Below the pieces are notes generated by a model. It did not search any database. It saw nothing but the letters and a program-made list of their open reading frames with translations, and was not told the DNA's origin. Source: Whitmania pigra (lineage: Eukaryota; Annelida; Clitellata; Hirudinida; Haemopidae). From it: a stretch of 64,000 nt of DNA. The stretch covers positions 1,376,501 through 1,440,500 of the forward strand of contig JAJTWR010000299.1 in assembly GCA_021613335.1 (NCBI GenBank), given 5' to 3'. A program made the position numbers and the translations under genes. Positions 22,675 to 64,000 of the stretch are shown in pieces; the first letter of the stretch is position 1; each line of letters opens with the position of its first letter.

Positions 22675-24036
22675 TAACCATGATCTCAAATTCATCGATC
22701 AGTTACCGGTTTCACGCTATCTCGTGAATGCTGATTTCTGAAAATCTGTACATAAGTTCTTAAATTTCAATCATTTTGAATTTATTGATTGCTTTTTGTG
22801 CTTGCATCATATTCTTGTTTTTATTTATGCATCATCTCATAAATTATATTTATTTAATTTTTTTTTACCTTTTCATTGACATTCCAGCCCAAAAAATTTG
22901 CTATCTTGAAACTTCTTGCTAGCCTGTTTGGGTTCCAACCTACCTAGGACCTGCGTTTCTAATGAAACTGATCAAACTGGTTTCCATTGTTGGATTTTAT
23001 GCTCTTCAGTATTTATATGTTTGTACAGGTGGTTTATATGTTCATTTGCTCATTGTTTTATTTTTGCAATTATTGATGAAATTAGCAAATTATTTTTTAC
23101 TATTTTAGTAATAAATATTAATTTCCTGAGATTAAATGGTTTTTCTCAGGGACCAATTGATTTCTTTCATTTACTAATTTATATTCGCCTAATAGTGGGT
23201 TTGTGTTTGGCATCTGGCTTTTTTTGAGTTTGCAATGTTTTTGTGGCTGCAGCTTAATCTTCAGAAATTTGAATTTCCATTGATAATAAATAAATGAGAT
23301 TTTGATTAAATGTTTAAATTGTTAATTCTCTGCATTAGTTCCATGGTTTGCGCTTCAAAGGGGGGTCAAGTGGGTCCATGGCGCTGGGCGATTTGGAACT
23401 TGTCGATGATCGGGATATTCCCGGTTCAGGCTGACGCGCAATATTATAGTACTTATATTACAGCAAAAATTATGGATCTATCGTCAAGTAGGTTAAAGAG
23501 AGAGTTTTGTTGGTGGATTAATTTTGGGTATAAACACGGGGGTTCGGTGTCGATGTGATATTAATTTTTTCTAGAAGCTTTTGGTGGACAAGAGCAGACG
23601 AAATTTGTAGAATAAGTTCGTCAAACTGATTCGTGATTGTAACTTCATTTTAATTTGTTTTTGTATTGGTAACAATTTAAAAAAAACTGCAAAAAAATCG
23701 TCATTAGAATGATAATTATTTCAGTGATCAATTAAAGTATCAACCATTAGGTTGGTTAGGTTATTACACAATTTTTATAATAGTAGGTTCAAGGAAATAT
23801 TATTCCCGCATTTACTTTTAAATATGGTGAAGCACTAATGCAACACAATAGTAGTAGTTTCAGTCGATCGGCTGGTTTGGGTGCCCTGTAGATGTTTAGG
23901 TCTTCGATTTCATGCTGTCGGAGTTTTTGAAAATTTGTGTTTAAAGTTTACGAATTTCCGATATTTCAGACTGTATTTATGGAAGCTGAATCGAAAACTC
24001 ATTTTTGCAAATGCACTCAATCGATATAAGCAAGGA
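22675..24036. other. MAP2K7 3' UTR and intergenic DNA upstream of the receptor gene
   Basis: AT-rich. AATAAATAAA at about 23284-23293 is a plausible polyadenylation signal for MAP2K7. The last part must hold the receptor's promoter and 5' UTR. A GC-richer patch at about 23340-23450 has a short frame with no recognisable domain. Confidence 0.5.
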
Positions 24037-54370
<30,334 letters not shown>

Positions 54371-55565
54371 TCGATGTTCTTCTTCTTCTACCTCTTCTTC
54401 ATCTACTGCTGCTGCTGTTGAATCTTTCGAATCACGTCTCCGATTGTTTTCCAACTTTTTTTTTTAATTTTCGAATCGCGTCACCATGATGAAGATGCCT
54501 CCGATGCACCTACGTCTCCGATTCGCTCGTCCGTGTCGATGCTTTTTGTTTCCGATCTCCGACGACAGCAGCTCGCGAAGGGACAAAAAATTTAAATTTT
54601 AAATTTTAAAAGCAGTTTCTTTGCTGATTATTTGATGTTTCATTTGCAACTTCCATCTCTTGCTTCTTCTGCTCTAAGAAGGCGTCGATTGTTGATGAGC
54701 ACTTAATGAGATTGCTTAATTGATTACTTAATTTTTAACGAGGCATTTGGTAGGTAGAATCCCTTACAGAGGATTACATTTACATCCCTTTGAATGGCAT
54801 TTAAGTTACTTCCCAGGACCCTTATTTTAATGAAATCATTTAAGACACTTGAAACATCAAGGAGCTGTACAATGTTATTAATTATAATCGATTTATATGG
54901 AATTGGTTATTTATTTATAATTAATCGATGCCGGACGTGTTGCGGCCTGCGACGGTTCGAACGTGCAGGCTGGCCATTTGTTGATTATTACACGGTTATT
55001 AAACCACGATTATTGCATGATTATTACATGATCATTGCATGTTTATTACATGATTATTTTCTCTCCTCAGACGAAAGGTTTATGCTGAACTTAGTATGAA
55101 TTTGCGCTCGGAAGTGTGTTATGGATTTTTATAGTCATTTGAATTCTTTGTTTTCATCGGATGTCGTTTTTGTTTCCTTCTTCAGCTGCTAAAACTAACA
55201 CTTCGTGTTGACTTGTACAGGCAACCCTGCTCCCCTCGTTATGAAATCTGCTTTTATGTCTGTCTTCATTTCTCACCATTTGTTCGTCTTAATTTCCGCC
55301 AGAAGTATTTTCAATCGGTTCCTATTGAAAAGAAATTCACAACAAGCAGGGCTTCGTTCGATTGAAGGAGTTTAAGACGCAAGTCTTCAACAGAATTGAC
55401 ACGAATGACTGAAAATTATGAGCTCGTAACGAGTGCTCAAACGAAGCGATATGCGATGAACTAATTGACGTGTACTGTCGTGTTGAGAGTGTGTGATGAT
55501 GCGATGTTGTGAGCGCGTGATGGTTCATAGTTACAAAGCAGAGTAAATTCAGTCTGCAATAGCGA
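54371..55565. other. 3' UTR of the receptor and convergent intergenic DNA
   Basis: Starts with a (CTT/CTG)n-like pyrimidine-rich patch right after the stop codon, then AT-rich sequence. TTTATT at about 55042-55047 is AATAAA on the minus strand and could serve the candidate minus-strand gene that ends at 55566. No coding-like frame recognised. Confidence 0.45.
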
Positions 55566-55780
55566 CTAAGCCATAGAGAATATCCTCGGGATCATAATCA
55601 ACATCGCGGATACCAACGAATGACTCGAATGCGATGGTGACGTGGAGGGGTTATTCGGTTCAGTAGGGTCTGGGACGGGGGGTCGAGGTCTCTGAAAGTC
55701 GTCACTTTGGACGATGGAAGGCGGGTAGGAGTCCACGGAGTGCTCGTTGCTCCTGAGGTTGGCACGTTCTCTGCATTTGT
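55566..55780 (-). CDS. Candidate 3' terminal exon of an unidentified minus-strand gene
   Basis: On the minus strand an acceptor (CCAGCAG, a NAGNAG site) at 55786-55781 opens a phase-1 frame of about 71 codons ending in TAG at 55568-55566. The peptide is polar and Pro/Ser-rich: CRERANLRSNEHSVDSYPPS, then RPRPPVPDP, NNPSTSPSHSSHSLV. Codons are much more GC-rich at third positions than the surrounding DNA, and the composition looks like a cytoplasmic tail. The other two frames are less coding-like, although one stays open over about 65 codons. No family recognised. Confidence 0.4.
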
Positions 55781-56074
55781 CTGCTGGTCACCGGTGTAGT
55801 GAAATATTAGTTAATGTGACAAGGTGTTAGCAATAAAATAACTTAATAATACAACTTAATAATATAACTTAACACGGTCTAACACTTAGGTGTTAAAAGT
55901 GGCTAAACCGATAATTCACAACGCACAAGAGCGCATAGTACCCTTGAATTGGATGAGAATGGAGGATGAATTGTACCGAATGGGAAGATCGTCGAAATGT
56001 CTCAGACATTCATCCTGACGAGACGCGAGGATGCCCTCTGCCAGGTGCTGGAAAGCCTGGGAAGATTAAAACAT

Positions 56075-56563
56075 TGAAAGTTATATTATATTATGTTATA
56101 TATCCTTATGTTATATTATATATCCTTATGTTATATTATATATCCTTATGTTATATTATATATCCTTATGTTATAGTATATATTCTTATGTTATATTATA
56201 CATACTTATGCTATATTATATATCCTTATGTTATATTATATATTCTTATGTTATATTATATATCCCTATGTTATATTATATATCCTTTTGTTAAAACATT
56301 GAAAGTTATATTATATACCCTTATGTTATATTATATATCCTTATGTTATATTATATATCCTTATGTTATATTATATATCCTTATGTTATATTATATATCC
56401 TTATGTTATATTATATATCCTTGTGTGATATTATATATCCTTATGTTATATTATATATTCTTATGTTATATTATATATCCCTATGTTATATTATATATCC
56501 TTATGTTATATTATATACCCTTATGTTATATTATATATCCTTATGTTATATTATATATCCTTA
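56075..56563. repeat. 20-bp AT-rich satellite-like tandem repeat
   Basis: About 24 copies of TTATATTATATATCCTTATG with few changes, interrupted once at about 56290 by a second copy of the flanking AAAACATTGAAAG. That shows the array was itself partly duplicated with its left flank. Confidence 0.9.
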
Positions 56564-57639
56564 ATTTATGCTTCCACTGGCTAATTGAGGTTCTAGATTT
56601 AAGCCACGTCACTTAAAAACAGAAGAGAAATGAATTTCCCGGCAAAAAAATCCTTGGCGTTAATTTTGTGTGGAGGGCTCATGGCGATTATGGTGTCACG
56701 CTTGAACGCTCAGGCATCTTATTGATGAGTCGTCAGCTTTGCTTTCTCCGAACGAAGGAATGATATAAAATGAGAATAAACATGTCATCGACAAATCCAT
56801 CATTTAAATCGTCTCGATTTACAATTGCTAATTGCGAGAGTTTCCTTTTTATGTGCAAATTGTGAACATTTTTGTATAAAATAAACACCAGATTTCTATT
56901 TTAATGAAAGTAATGCAAAATCAATAAGGAAATAAACCCCTCAGGTGAATGAAAAACAACAAACAAATAATGAGACGTCATCATGCCGACTCATGAAAAT
57001 GGCGGAGTTAGCAATCCAAAAATTAATTTCCGTCTTCAAAACACTTTTTAGAATTTTATTATTTCAAATCGCTTAGTTATATATTTTATATTTAAGTTAG
57101 TTGTATATCTTATATTTTGTTGAATACGAGTTTCTTGAGTGAATAACTCTATAAAGCTTATAGTATGCCCCATAAATCAACAACTTTCTTAATAAACTAA
57201 ATTATTTTGTAAACCAAGGACTTTCTGATAAATTCTTGTTAGGCAACAGGTGAAAAGGGAGAAGAAACTTCAGAGAGAATTCATTATGCCTTTTTTTTCA
57301 GCAGATGTCCAAAGTTCTTTTGCAAATAACTGTTAGAATCATTAGATTTTTCTTTTAATTTTTGCACTTTTCATGTCTAGATTATTAAATCTTTGTCGTA
57401 GAAAAACGTTTTTGTTTTTGAAAAATTTGAAATTTGAAATGCTGGTCATAAAGGCAACAACAAACATCGCAGTGAAGTGGTTTTCAAAGTGATCTTTTTA
57501 TTATTTTACCATTAAAAACGTAATTAGGCAGAGAAAAGAGACAAAACATTGCTAAAGCAACTGCAAAGCAATTATAAATTATAAATTCCTTACTTCAGCC
57601 AGACTTCATTAGTTTTTGACTGCGAAAATTGAATATTTA
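56564..57639. other. AT-rich stretch without a gene
   Basis: No coding-like frame or recognisable element seen on either strand. Confidence 0.5.
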
Positions 57640-57773
57640 ACATAACACAATATTTAATATTAAACGTAACACAATATTTAATATTTAACATAATACAATA
57701 TTTAATATTTAACATAACACAATATTTACTAATTAACATAATACAATATTTAATAATTAACATAATACAATGT
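57640..57773. repeat. AT-rich tandem repeat with ACAATATTTAATATTTAACATA units
   Basis: Five to six imperfect units of about 24-27 bp built on ACACAATATTTAATA and TTAACATAA. Confidence 0.75.
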
Positions 57774-58066
57774 TAACCTTATTAAAAGTCTGAAGTTAAA
57801 CATGCGAAGAGAGAAAGAAAAGGCAAGGGATGAGTGCAAACGTGTACTCCTGCGTGTTTCGAGAATTCGTGCGAAACCGAGATGGAAAGCTAGCTTCAGA
57901 CACTTTCACGCCGTGTCTATTATCAGATCTTTCCAAGATCAACTCAATCTTTTCCAGAACCAATTAAGGACCTGTCTTGGGAAGTGGAATCGAGCGCCAT
58001 GACGGATGCGGCGGAATGACGCTGCAACAAAAAGAGGCCATAGGACCACACGGCTGTTGGCTTGTG

Positions 58067-59064
58067 ATAATCACAATTATCAACCACAACTTTACAAGTA
58101 CAATTATCAACCACAACTTTACAAGTACAATTATCAACCACAACTTTACAAGTACAATTATCAACCACAACTTTACAAGTACAATTATCAACCACAACTT
58201 TACAAGTACAATTATCAACCACAACTTTACAACCAATTGTGGTAATCACAATTATCAACCACAACTTTACAACCAATTGTGGTAATCAGAATTATCAACC
58301 ACAACTTTACAAGCAATTGTGATAATCACAATTATCAACCACAACTTTACAAGTACAATTATCAACCACAACTTTACAAGTACAATTATCAACCACAACT
58401 TTACAAGTACAATTATCAACCACAACTTTACAAGTACAATTATCAACCACAACTTTACAAGTACAATTATCAACCACAACTTTACAAGTACAATTATCAA
58501 CCACAACTTTACAAGTACAATTATCAACCACAACTTTACAAGTACAATTATCAACCACAACTTTACAAGTACAATTATCAACCACAACTTTACAAGTACA
58601 ATTATCAACCACAACTTTACAACCAATTGTGGTAATCACAATTATCAACCACAACTTTACAACCAATTGTGGTAATCACAATTATCAACCACAACTTTAC
58701 AACCAATTGTGGTAATCAGAATTATCAACCACAACTTTACAAGTACAATTATCAACCACAACTTTACAAGTGCAATTATCAACCACAACTTTACAAGTAC
58801 AATTATCAACCACAACTTTACAAGTACAATTATCAACCACAACTTTACAAGTACAATTATCAACCACAACTTTACAAGTACAATTATCAACCACAACTTT
58901 ACAACCAATTGTGGTAATCACAATTATCAACCACAACTTTACAACCAATTGTGGTAATCACAATTATCAACCACAACTTTACAACCAATTGTGGTAATCA
59001 CAATTATCAACCACAACTTTACAACCAATTGTGGTAATCACAATTATCAACCACAACTTTACAA
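58067..59064. repeat. 1 kb minisatellite with 27-bp and 40-bp units
   Basis: About 32 copies of the core ATCAACCACAACTTTACAA. Most are 27-bp units joined by GTACAATT; about ten are 40-bp units joined by CCAATTGTGGTAATCACAATT. The two unit types occur in blocks, 27-mers inside and 40-mers at block edges. All six frames stay open over long distances, so the long repetitive reading frames here are artefacts. Confidence 0.95.
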
Positions 59065-59149
59065 GCTCAAGTGATCGATGATCTCTGTTCATAGAACAAA
59101 CTTCATTTGTGTTTCTACTTAAACACTTTTTGAGAGGCTTAACAGTTGT

Positions 59150-59265
59150 GAGCCTGCATGGCCTAACGGTTGAGGCTGCGCCTCTCACGATGGAAGCGCG
59201 GATTCGAACCCCGCTGCGAGAGCACCGTCCCAATCATCTAGATATGCAACGGACGTTAATAAAAC
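59150..59265 (+). mobile_element. tRNA-derived SINE-like element
   Basis: Contains a Pol III A box in TGGCCTAACGGTTGAGGC, with a perfect 4-bp D stem (GCCT/AGGC), and about 30 bases further a B-box-like GGATTCGAACCCC, with a T stem paired at 4 of 5 positions. The anticodon stem is imperfect and the acceptor stem does not pair, so this is not a working tRNA gene. A tail of about 40 bp (ATATGCAACGGACGTTAATA) follows, as in SINEs. It lies about 85 bp after the minisatellite. Confidence 0.5.
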
Positions 59266-59966
59266 ATTAATTTGACTTAACAGTTTCCGAAAAGGGTGGG
59301 GAGGAACATTTTAATCGATTTAGGTAACCTACCTTTTATACAGCATAACATATGTTATACATATAATATACATGTATAGTTATGCGTATGTTATGGCATA
59401 TATTATACATATAACATATTAGCTATAAAAATAAATGCAAAAAATCAATAATAAAAAAGATTACTATGAAACTGAAATGAAGCAAAAAAAAAAAAATAAC
59501 TAAGACGACTTAAAAGATATTGAAAAGGTATTTTTTAAATTGGGATAGAAGAGTTTAAGCCTTAATCCTTGTCAGTAGAATTACTTCGTCTCCACGCAGC
59601 AACAACAAAGCATTATGAAACATCCAACAATACAAAAGAAACAATAATAAACATAAAACAAAACAAATAACAAAGGCAAATAATTTATTAAAATTATAAG
59701 TTTCAAAAATTAGGAGGAATTCTTGAACTTTGTGAGAGTCATACTTGAATGTCGAGAAGAATAAAAATATCTTTTGATTATTATGTCAAAGTGTTATGTA
59801 CTGAATATATTATTATGAAAAATAAGTGAATAAACATTAATTATTTTATTAATTAATATTTTATTGATTATAAATTACTCGAATCACTGACAACAACATC
59901 AAATCACAAGGATACGAATAACATTTCCGATAATCACGGGTAATACTTTCGGAGATTTTGAAAAAA
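59266..59966. other. AT-rich stretch without a gene
   Basis: Includes an imperfect TATACATATAACATA palindromic patch at about 59335-59420. No coding-like frame seen. Confidence 0.5.
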
Positions 59967-60025
59967 ATGAATTTTCAACTCACAAAGCAAGAGAAGGAAT
60001 TGCTTCCAGTTCTTTCCGCAATGAG
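59967..60025 (+). CDS. Candidate short first exon, related to 63516-63824
   Basis: An ATG opens 19 codons, MNFQLTKQEKELLPVLSAM, followed by a strong donor AG|GTGAGTTA at 60026. The peptide matches part of the 63.6 kb frame (NFQLTKQEKELL against KFELTKQEFRLM), and the DNA is similar over about 30 bp, so the two are probably duplicated copies. No second exon was found with confidence. Function unknown. Confidence 0.3.
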
Positions 60026-60429
60026 GTGAGTTACTCCGTGATCTCGCCACCAAGACAGACAATCCATTCTCTCGACTAATTGGGTGCAATAACATTTCAT
60101 TTAATCAGCTTCCTACCGCCTCTCTCTTGTAATCGAGATTTATCGGGGCCACTTATTGGCCACCTTTTAATTCTGAACATGTCGTCACTCGTGAATATTT
60201 AGCAGCACATTAGAATTCATTTATTATAATTAGTAATTGATTTTCATCAGAGCATTGGCTGGTTCTTCGTATCGGTGTTAGCTCTATTCTAACATTTGAA
60301 ACAAGTTCGCGAGTTCTTAGTGTCGACAGTAAAACAAATACTTATAATAATAAATGATATTTAATTCATTTATCACATTCCCGCTAAAGCAGGTATTATT
60401 CAAAGTGAAACTTAGAAAGTAGAATGCAC

Positions 60430-60585
60430 TTTTAGCAGGAAAGCATTGGTCCATCACTTCGATTCGATCAGCAGAACCACAAGCGATTTTTATTTCCAAT
60501 CTGCACCTTGGACCTGCCCCTGTGGCTGACGTGGAAACGTACCTCCCCCTCAGTGGGCACCTGCTCTCCTCGTGTTCAGAAGAGG
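60430..60585 (-). CDS. Candidate internal exon of the unidentified minus-strand gene (Cys-rich module)
   Basis: On the minus strand, acceptor AATGCAG at 60592-60586 and donor A|GTGCAT at 60430/60429 bound a phase 1-1 exon of 52 codons. It reads EHEESRCPLRGRYVSTSA, then GPRCRLEIKIACGSADR and IEVMDQCFPA: four cysteines in a compact module. The CPxRGR...C...CG...RIEV...C pattern faintly recalls the Cys-rich DUF7042-7045 family of secreted or membrane proteins, but I am not sure. Its phase is compatible with the 55566-55780 exon, though a membrane-spanning exon would be needed between them. Confidence 0.4.
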
Positions 60586-61007
60586 CTGCATTAATTAATT
60601 ATTTAATATTTATACGTTTAATTAATTAATATTCTGTAATTAATTGAGAAATTAAGTTATTACTATAAAATGATTTATTGGTCATTAATAAATTACTCCC
60701 TCGTTAATTCCAGTTAATCAGCCATACATCTCCCTAAGCTCCGCACAACATGGCGCCAATAAGAAAACAAAATCAACAAATCCTCAGCTTTTCGTTCGCC
60801 TTAAAAAGTTTAATTGAACCTTGAATGATGCCGAAGAGCATTTAAAAAATAAAAAAATAAAAATTAAAAAAAAATTTTAAACAATTTGAAACAATTTATT
60901 AAAACAATTTATTAAAACACCAACCAATGAGGAGGAAGGATGACATCTTCGAGGTCAACAAACCCTCACTGCATCTGCCTCCTCCGCTCACCTCATCGCC
61001 TGAAGAA

Positions 61008-61155
61008 TATTTGAATATAAATGAATATTTGAATATATATGAATATTTGAATATAAATGAATATTTGAATATAAATGAATATTTGAATATATATGAATAT
61101 TTGAATATAAATGAATATTTGAATATAAATGAATATTTGAATATATATGAATATT
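61008..61155. repeat. 18-bp AT-rich tandem repeat
   Basis: Eight units of GAATATTTGAATATAAAT or its ATATAT variant, alternating with a period of about three units. A short GC-richer frame precedes it (60927-61005, MRRKDDIFEVNKPSLHLPPP), which may or may not be coding. Confidence 0.85.
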
Positions 61156-61189
61156 TTAATTATCATAATGATTGTACTGATGACGATTA

Positions 61190-63515
61190 AGATAAGTAAT
61201 AATTAAGACTGATATGGACAAGAATAAATATACGAAGATCTAACGAAGAAAATTCAACTGTACAATTAATGAGTTCAGTTAATTAATGAGTTCAGTTAAC
61301 CGAAATTTTTCTTTTGACTTATTTTCACGAATATGTCTTCTCTTGCTCGTGGCTTAATAAATGATCTAAAATAATAAATGATCTAAAATAATAAATGATC
61401 TACAAAATGCAAAGAATGTCATCCATCGATCCACATTTTTTTCACTTTATACTGATTTAGTAATTATTAAAACTAATTGTTTGCAATCACCAAACAAATT
61501 GCCAACAAACTGTCCTGACAAACATTACAGCAGAATAATATATTCACTGTTATTATCATTAAATCTGTGAGTTTGTTGTTTAAAAAGAATCATTTGCAAG
61601 TTTTAAATCCGAAATCTCAATTCAAATGGCCAACGAATAATGCATGATTTTAAGCCCCAACTAATTCTCCTGAATTAATCAAAAATAGGTTCCCAGGCAG
61701 GTTATATAGGTTTCGGTGCCCCGTTTAGCATTTTTAATTTGTTATGCAATTCTTATAATTTGGTGCAATTCCCCACTCATTATTATCAATTAAGCTACGC
61801 CATTGATAGTTTCATGAATGCTTCATGGTTCCTTTAAAACCATTACTACTGCTATTTTCTTTTCCAAACAAAAACAATCTAAAGTCATCAGTCAAAAAAG
61901 TCAAACATCGTCCAAGTATTTAAGGTCTCCAATTACGGCTCGGGATCACCGCGGGACTATAAAATGAACAATTTATGGTCGGATAAAAAAATTTTCCAGC
62001 ATGTAAATATTACTTTTATATCGCTCATTACACATTCAAAATAGTTTGAAAATAGTTCTTTCAAATGATAACTGATTAAAGATGAAAGACCACGTCGTCC
62101 CCTAATTTGTGTTATCCACTTGTAGGCTTCACACTTTGAAGTCAATGATGCACTTGATGAATCTTCGTTTTTAAGGCAACACTTTTTTGCATTCTTCTCT
62201 GTCCTCATTTGACACACTGAAAATAAAACTACTGAATGCTTCAATGTTTTAATTTAGAAGCACTTTCTAGAATTAAATTCTTTGAAATCTGATTTTTAAG
62301 TTTGTTTTTTCAATTTTTACCAAATATTGGTTTTGGTATTTTATCCACTTTCTCCAAATTCTGAAAATGTCGACGAACTCTTCATCCATTTTTCTGCTTG
62401 ATTTTTCTTCGAGAAGCTTTAAAATGAGTTTTTCCTCTTTAAGTTTTGAATTTCTTCTGGCTATGTTTTTGGATAACAATATTGTCTTTTAAATCTCTCC
62501 TTATTTATTTTAACCTCTTTTCTTGCCTCATCAACTGATCTTTGAACAATTTTGGACTATCTTATCCACTTGTTTTATCCAACTGCTTTTGAACAAACTG
62601 GAGCATTCCTTTGTTGCCTGCTTATTTTTTCCTACTTTGTAAATGAAAATCTGTTTATTTTTTCCTACTTGATAAATGAAAATCTGTTTATTTTTTTCAT
62701 CTTTCGATTCAGAAATCTGAATTTGTCTGTCCTGCGTTTGAACTGCTTCAACGGAATCAGCACACTTTCTTCACCTCATTCAATTGTCATCATTTGTTAG
62801 GAATCCTTAAAGTGTTTTTAAAATAATTTCTTTTCTCATTTTAATTCAAGCGACTTTCACATAATATAATATATTTTTTAATAAATTATGGTTAACGTTA
62901 CATAATCAAAGTAATTATTAATGCTAGATGTACAAAAATAATTGGATAACTAGGCAATGATACGATTGAGTATAATAAAAATAACTATTGCAATAAATTT
63001 TTAGCTATAAATTGTAATTTAATACCATTTAAATAATTTATTTTCATAGAAAATCGAATAAAATTGGCCAAAATTTATAAAAAAAAGTCTGTTCATTACA
63101 AAACTCGTTCACAATTTTATTTAGAAGTCCGTCTCATCTCCTCAACATTTCAATTTGCAAATGAAAAGCAATTTGTCAACATTTCACCAGACAATAGATT
63201 GATTAAAATATCTGCTTTTTAAAAATTAAATAAAATTTATTTGTTTATTAATAACTGCAAATTATACTGTATTTAATAAAAGTTCATTAATACATAATTA
63301 ACAAATGATATAATTCCAAATAAATAAATCTTTAATATCCGTTTACTTCACTTTATTATAATCGATCATCACTCGCAAAAAATCCGAGAGTTATGACTAA
63401 GAACACATGATTGCTTGTGACCTTCGAGTCATGGCAAAGATAAGAATGAATAAGAGACATTAACTCTGATCAGTTAACGAGAACTGCACTATCATTAGTT
63501 ACTATTAATGAAAGA
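61190..63515. other. AT-rich region without a convincing gene
   Basis: On the minus strand 62780-61960 is purine-rich and gives Lys/Glu-rich peptides (for example RNSKLKEEKLILKLLEEKSS) broken by stops; this could be a decayed coiled-coil gene or just composition. A 33-bp direct duplication (TTATTTTTTCCTACTTtGTA) lies at about 62622-62695. Nothing else recognised. Confidence 0.45.
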
Positions 63516-63938
63516 TTGAAAGTATTAATGGACAGTATTAACACAGGAATCCCATCAGAAGCCGGTTTCGTCACGCAACAAGCTCCTCGGATTCCCCTTA
63601 ATTATCGGAGGAAAATAAAATTCGAACTTACAAAGCAGGAATTCCGCTTGATGTTCATGATTCAGCGTCAAAGAACTTTGAGGCTCCTTTTATGGACGTC
63701 TGCTTTTCTTCTTCTTATCATTGAAAATTCACGTCGCTCTTTTATCGCCCATTCATACGTGACGCAAAGTGCTCGACGCAATTTTAAAATCGACGGCAAT
63801 TTTGATGAGCATTTCTTTGAACAGGTGGTTTATAAAATTTATATTCGAAATAAATCTTTTTATTTTATAAATTCTTAATTTCAGCCTCAAGCTGCATCGA
63901 TATTCGTGTTATACTTTGGGCTTCCTCGGATGAAATAA
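63516..63938 (+). CDS. Candidate small two-exon gene, function unknown
   Basis: Exon 63516-63824 (103 codons from an ATG), donor CAG|GTGGTT, acceptor TTAATTTCAG, exon 63885-63938 ending PQAASIFVLYFGLPRMK and TAA, for 120 residues. A central hydrophobic stretch LLLWTSAFLLLIIE is flanked by basic residues (RQRTLR before, NSRRSF after), which would fit one membrane helix. The N-terminal part is shared with the 59967 exon. No domain recognised; the frame may also be a fragment of a duplicated or mobile sequence. Confidence 0.35.
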
Positions 63939-64000
63939 TCATTTCATGATGATGAAAATAATAATATTAATAATAATGGTGATAGTTAATTTGTAAGGCG

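Noticed and set aside
55966..56616. A 216-codon plus-strand frame
   Set aside because: It is mainly the 20-bp AT satellite read through; the peptide is a simple repeat.
58279..58675. Several 80-120 codon repetitive frames on both strands (YNYQPQLYK, VVVDNCTCK repeats)
   Set aside because: The minisatellite unit of 27 bp is a multiple of three without stops, so repeats stay open by chance; no start context, splice site or non-repeat coding flank.
58067..59064. CRISPR-like array
   Set aside because: Units are contiguous tandem copies with no unique spacers, in an animal genome.
59150..59232. Functional tRNA gene
   Set aside because: A and B boxes are good but the acceptor stem does not pair and the anticodon stem is imperfect; a SINE head or pseudogene fits better.

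Overview
This is nuclear DNA from an animal, most likely an invertebrate. Evidence: intron-rich genes with GT-AG junctions, one probable AT-AC (U12-type) intron, animal-specific protein families (ADAM10, MAP2K7/hemipterous, Ig, CUB, LDLa and MAM modules), LINE remnants, and AT-rich intergenic DNA full of (ATT)n, (GAT)n and (GTT)n microsatellites. The sequence does not let me name the phylum. Exon models were built by eye from splice sites, phase continuity and family resemblance.

Layout. 1-272: last exon of an NHL-repeat protein (+). About 661-1590: truncated, frameshifted LINE (-). 1862-4081: intronless gene (+) for a secreted, probably GPI-anchored protein with one Ig domain and a long Cys-rich C-terminal half. 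4.1-6.9 kb: no convincing gene, one degraded transposase-like patch. 6.9-15.4 kb: complete ADAM10/Kuzbanian sheddase (-), about 18 coding exons, with a solo LTR in one intron. 17.6-22.7 kb: complete MAP2K7 (JNK-kinase kinase, +), 12 exons and a long Ser/Pro-rich tail. 24.0-54.4 kb: one large gene (+) of 20 coding exons for a 1364-residue type I receptor: signal peptide, CUB, LDLa, MAM, MAM, four LDLa, transmembrane segment, and a tail of about 475 residues with two PPPY motifs and a C-terminal PDZ-ligand-like end. Exon lengths of the MAP2K7, receptor and ADAM10 models each sum to a multiple of three. 54.4-64 kb: repeat-rich, with a 1 kb minisatellite, a tRNA-like SINE head, two probable exons of an unidentified minus-strand gene, and two related short plus-strand exons.

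How the genes relate. ADAM10 and MAP2K7 are head to head, about 2.1 kb apart. ADAM10 is a membrane sheddase, MAP2K7 a cytoplasmic JNK activator, and the 30 kb gene a cell-surface receptor. Nothing in the sequence shows that they are functionally coupled. The most unusual item is the receptor: its module order resembles the LRP3/LRP10/LRP12 group, but two MAM domains stand where the second CUB would be, and two exons carry poly-Asp linkers.
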